Positions 44,278 to 46,910 of a stretch of DNA of 46,910 nucleotides are shown piece after piece (the stretch's first letter is position 1; each line of letters opens with the position of its first letter). The stretch lies in the IMG/VR virus record IMGVR_UViG_3300009093_000065, positions 1-46,910 of that record, one strand, 5' to 3'. The position numbers and the translations under genes were made by a program. Origin of the DNA: a virus. Under the pieces are notes generated by a model that was not told the origin of the DNA, did not search any database, and was given only the letters and a program-made list of their open reading frames with translations.

Positions 44278-46910
44278 CTATGGCTGACACTGGTAATCGA
44301 TATTTAGGGTTGCCCCGATGACGCTCAGGCCGGCCGTAATGGTAAAGTTCGTGGTTCCCGGCGTTCCATGCCCCAAGTCAAATCCCGCCGTTCCCGTGCT
44401 ACCTGATCCATTCAAAAAGATCGAACAAAATGGTGCTGCGCTTAGACCCGCAGAAAAATTTACGGTTACGATTGTCCCGGTGGTTGCTGTCCCGCCAACT
44501 AAAGCAATCTCGCCCCTCGTATTGGTGCAGGTATAGCCGCTCGCGCACCCTGCGGAAGTAACGCCCGTGCCGGGAGTGAACGTAGCCGTGCCTAGAGGAA
44601 TTGACAGTCCGAGCGCGCAGAATCCCGGCCCATTAGCGAGCAGACCCCCCGTTGTCGCCTGAACGCAGTTACCGGACGTTAAGGTGGAATCAGCGATTGC
44701 CGCAGCCTTCAGTTTGCCGGACGCATCGCCAGCCGTGCCATTTCCCACATCGATCACACCTGCCCCTTCGCTAGTGTCGCGCGAGAGGCCTGTATCAGGT
44801 GTTGCACTCGCTCCTATGCCATAGACCTCGCCGTTGGGCAAGGTGACTCCCGTAGAGGCGACCGTAAAACGCGCGATATCCTGCGTCATGATGTTTACCG
44901 GCGCACCTGTAGCCCCTGCGTCGATATTGAGTCCAGCCGTCAGCCCTGTATCCGAACGGATGATTGAACTGGACGGCGTGAATGGAGCACCTAGTCCTGT
45001 CGCCGTGGATGGAATCGTTATCAGGTTCATCCAGTTTGGATATGCGCCGATGTTGTGTGCCTGGTAGCAAGTAGTCGTCGCGCAGGTGGTGAATGTGGCC
45101 GATACCGCTGGCTCGTTCGAGGTCGTCACGAAGAAGTTAGCGAAGTTCGAGCTGGAGTCAGCCGTCGAGACACCGACAGAGCCGCCGTTGCTGGTGACAA
45201 GGCCATTGACAGTGGTTAGAGAAATATTCGGCGTGAATGAACTCGCACGCCAGTTGATGGCACCCGTACTCCCTCCGCTGCCATTGGCTCCCGTACCATC
45301 GTCAAACGCTACGCCGGGATATTTCAGGTTGTGTAGCCGAAGGTTCGTTCCGCCATTCTTGACGGCATTATAGATGGTCGAAGTCGAGCGGCCATCGGTA
45401 TAAGGGACGTTGTAATAAACGTCTCCGGTCAGCAGGTTGCTTGGATCATTGATTGCTGCTGTGACCGCAACCTCGAAATCTGCGGCCTGCACATTGATCG
45501 TCGCCTGCGCTACTCCCGCCGAAATCTCATAGTCGCAAAGCTGGCACCATAGATAATCGACGGACACCGAATTGCCCCATGTCGAATGGCTTGGGTCTGT
45601 TCCCGGCTCCGCATCGAACACCCAGCCGAGATGTGAATTGGCTCCGGCGATATGCCCAATGTGAGAGTGTTCGCCAAATCGGGCCAGAGCATAGAATCCA
45701 ACAACGGCCATATGGTCTACCGAAAGATAGACATTGTTGGAAAGGGCGGGGGAATAGTAGCCTGCGCCGGTGGTCGTGGTGGGCGTTCCTGAAGCGTCCG
45801 AGCGGATCACCACATCGTTGATCGTGGACGATGGGAAGAACGTCGCATTGACCATCACTGCTCCGGGGTTGACCTGCGCGTTGTGAATCTCTACGCTGTC
45901 CAGCTCAAAGTCTGTGTTGATGAATCCACCGTAAGGCCCAGAGACGACATAGCCGCCGATGAAGTTTCCGACCGATACATCTGCGTTGAGCGTGGCGGCG
46001 ACCGATTGATAGTAGACGTTCGGAGCGCATAGGCCTTTGAACCGGATGCGCTTCGTCGTCCCCACTGATAAGGGATTCGCAGGCATTGGAATAACGGCAT
46101 TCGCCCCGCCAGGGTCGAGCTTTGATCCGTGGACGTTGTATTCAGTCGATGAGCAGGGGATAAACAGCGTTCCTCCGCCTTCGCCGTCAAGGTCGGTTAC
46201 GGCCTGCCGGATGGCTGTCGTCCAGTCGCCCGAAACAGCGACGTAGGGGCTTACGCCAAGGCATTTGTTGCCGGTGCTGTTGGCCGTGCAGGTGGTCGGA
46301 TTAGATGATCCCCCACCGCAGGGATCGGCAGAGGTGCATACTGGAGAGACGCCAGAGCCGGAGTTGGCCTTGAGTGGCCCGTTGAATACAGCAGGGGCAA
46401 CCGTAGAATCAGAAACCAGCGCGTAGGTATTCACCGCACCCGGAACCGAATCCTGTGAAGAGATTTTCACGCCAACATTGTTGGTGGTGGTTCCCATAGT
46501 GATAGCGGTATTGGGAGTCATAGCCCAAATCGCATATTGGTTCGTGGTTGTTCCCGTCTCGGTGTCCGCCTCACCTGACAGGCCATACAGTGTTCCGATT
46601 GTGCCGGATGACTGATTCCTTACCGCTCCCAACACTCCGCCAAAAGTCAGAATATTACCTGAACTGCCGAACGCTCCCCCTTCGGAGTGATTGGCGATAA
46701 AAGTGGTGGACGCGTGGCTGACAGCATCCGAAATCGACATGAAGTTTTCATGACCGACCACAATGCTATTCGAGGGATCATTCACCGTTTTGTTGATATA
46801 GGTGGCAGTCTCAAACGATGTGTTTGCGCCCGGGTAAATAAAGGACGTTACATCATCTAAAAGCTGATACCTGGCCTCAACATCAACGTCGCCCGGGGGC
46901 CCGATGGTCA
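44278..46910 (-). CDS. Tail-spike-like protein, C-terminal part (continues from position 1)
   Basis: Codons 375-1245 of the gene that starts at 1123. No stop occurs between the joint and 44278. After Gly/Thr-rich repeats comes a pectate-lyase-like beta-helix beginning DWTTAIRQAVTDLDGEGGGT followed by LFIPCSSTEYNV, the usual entry to phage spike depolymerase domains. The C-terminus has a distinct beta domain (CASGYTCTNTRGEIALVGGT) ending NIDYQCQP. Expected role: binding and possibly degrading host surface polysaccharide. An internal GTG at 46785 is not the true start. Confidence 0.8.
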   Translation of the reverse strand, partial: TIGPPGDVDVEARYQLLDDVTSFIYPGANTSFETATYINKTVNDPSNSIVVGHENFMSISDAVSHASTTFIANHSEGGAFGSSGNILTFGGVLGAVRNQSSGTIGTLYGLSGEADTETGTTTNQYAIWAMTPNTAITMGTTTNNVGVKISSQDSVPGAVNTYALVSDSTVAPAVFNGPLKANSGSGVSPVCTSADPCGGGSSNPTTCTANSTGNKCLGVSPYVAVSGDWTTAIRQAVTDLDGEGGGTLFIPCSSTEYNVHGSKLDPGGANAVIPMPANPLSVGTTKRIRFKGLCAPNVYYQSVAATLNADVSVGNFIGGYVVSGPYGGFINTDFELDSVEIHNAQVNPGAVMVNATFFPSSTINDVVIRSDASGTPTTTTGAGYYSPALSNNVYLSVDHMAVVGFYALARFGEHSHIGHIAGANSHLGWVFDAEPGTDPSHSTWGNSVSVDYLWCQLCDYEISAGVAQATINVQAADFEVAVTAAINDPSNLLTGDVYYNVPYTDGRSTSTIYNAVKNGGTNLRLHNLKYPGVAFDDGTGANGSGGSTGAINWRASSFTPNISLTTVNGLVTSNGGSVGVSTADSSSNFANFFVTTSNEPAVSATFTTCATTTCYQAHNIGAYPNWMNLITIPSTATGLGAPFTPSSSIIRSDTGLTAGLNIDAGATGAPVNIMTQDIARFTVASTGVTLPNGEVYGIGASATPDTGLSRDTSEGAGVIDVGNGTAGDASGKLKAAAIADSTLTSGNCVQATTGGLLANGPGFCALGLSIPLGTATFTPGTGVTSAGCASGYTCTNTRGEIALVGGTATTGTIVTVNFSAGLSAAPFCSIFLNGSGSTGTAGFDLGHGTPGTTNFTITAGLSVIGATLNIDYQCQP
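46893..46910. repeat. Terminal overlap (copy 2) closing the circle
   Basis: Second copy of the 18-bp sequence found at 1-18. Position 1 corresponds to 46893 in the closed molecule, of about 46,892 bp. Confidence 0.85.

Noticed and set aside
1-46910. CRISPR array, retron or diversity-generating retroelement
   Set aside because: No regularly spaced repeats and no reverse transcriptase motif were seen on either strand.

Overview
The window is best read as the complete genome of one tailed phage, cut open inside a gene. The first 18 bases (1-18) are repeated exactly as the last 18 (46893-46910). When the ends are joined through this overlap, the reading frame that starts at 1123 on the minus strand and runs off position 1 continues without a stop into the frame ending at 44278, giving one 1,245-residue tail-spike-like protein. 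The closed molecule is therefore about 46,892 bp. A portal, scaffold, coat protein and both terminase subunits are present, but no tape measure, tail tube or sheath is recognisable, which suggests a short-tailed (podovirus-like) member of Caudoviricetes. The host is unknown. The style of the secreted, beta-helix-like tail proteins suggests a soil or sediment Gram-negative, possibly Acidobacteriota; this is inference only.

Layout. Minus strand 24617 down to 1110 and across the joint to 41811 is the late block: a small HTH repressor, small proteins, terminase small and large subunits, decoration-like proteins, two glycosyltransferases, portal, scaffold, a cold-shock protein, major capsid protein, connector or tail proteins, a 1,267-residue tail protein, internal virion proteins, and three tail or surface proteins with N-terminal signal-like sequences. 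Two HNH homing endonuclease genes sit in this block on the opposite strand. Plus strand 24658-30685 is an early operon of about 22 tiny, tightly overlapped genes, many of them zinc ribbons, ending in a Lar-type anti-restriction candidate. Minus strand 35508-30686 is a DNA metabolism operon (RHH regulator, HNH nuclease, SSB-like protein, Gp157-like protein, replication-protein fragment, Fis-type HTH, restriction-fold nuclease) that includes two tRNAs. From 35616 to 41810 lies accessory DNA: a holin-like gene, an M15 endolysin cassette, membrane proteins, a Panacea-domain protein paired with a two-TM protein, an IS1-type transposase, strongly structured leader RNAs, and a Pro-Thr-Gly tRNA operon.

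Regulation is the most unusual part. The early and repressor promoters face apart, and their two -35 boxes form the arms of one 17-bp palindrome. Six isolated genes (repressor, RHH regulator, transposase, both HNH genes and a 21-codon leader ORF) have a start codon 6 or 7 nt after a -10 box, with a 17-nt promoter spacer each time, so their mRNAs should be leaderless. The leader ORF is the most interesting item. It lies between a strong promoter and an intrinsic terminator placed directly before tRNA-Pro(UGG), tRNA-Thr(UGU) and tRNA-Gly(UCC). It is rich in Pro, Thr and Gly codons, and its end can pair with the terminator. This looks like a peptide attenuator controlling a phage tRNA operon through the supply of those same tRNAs.
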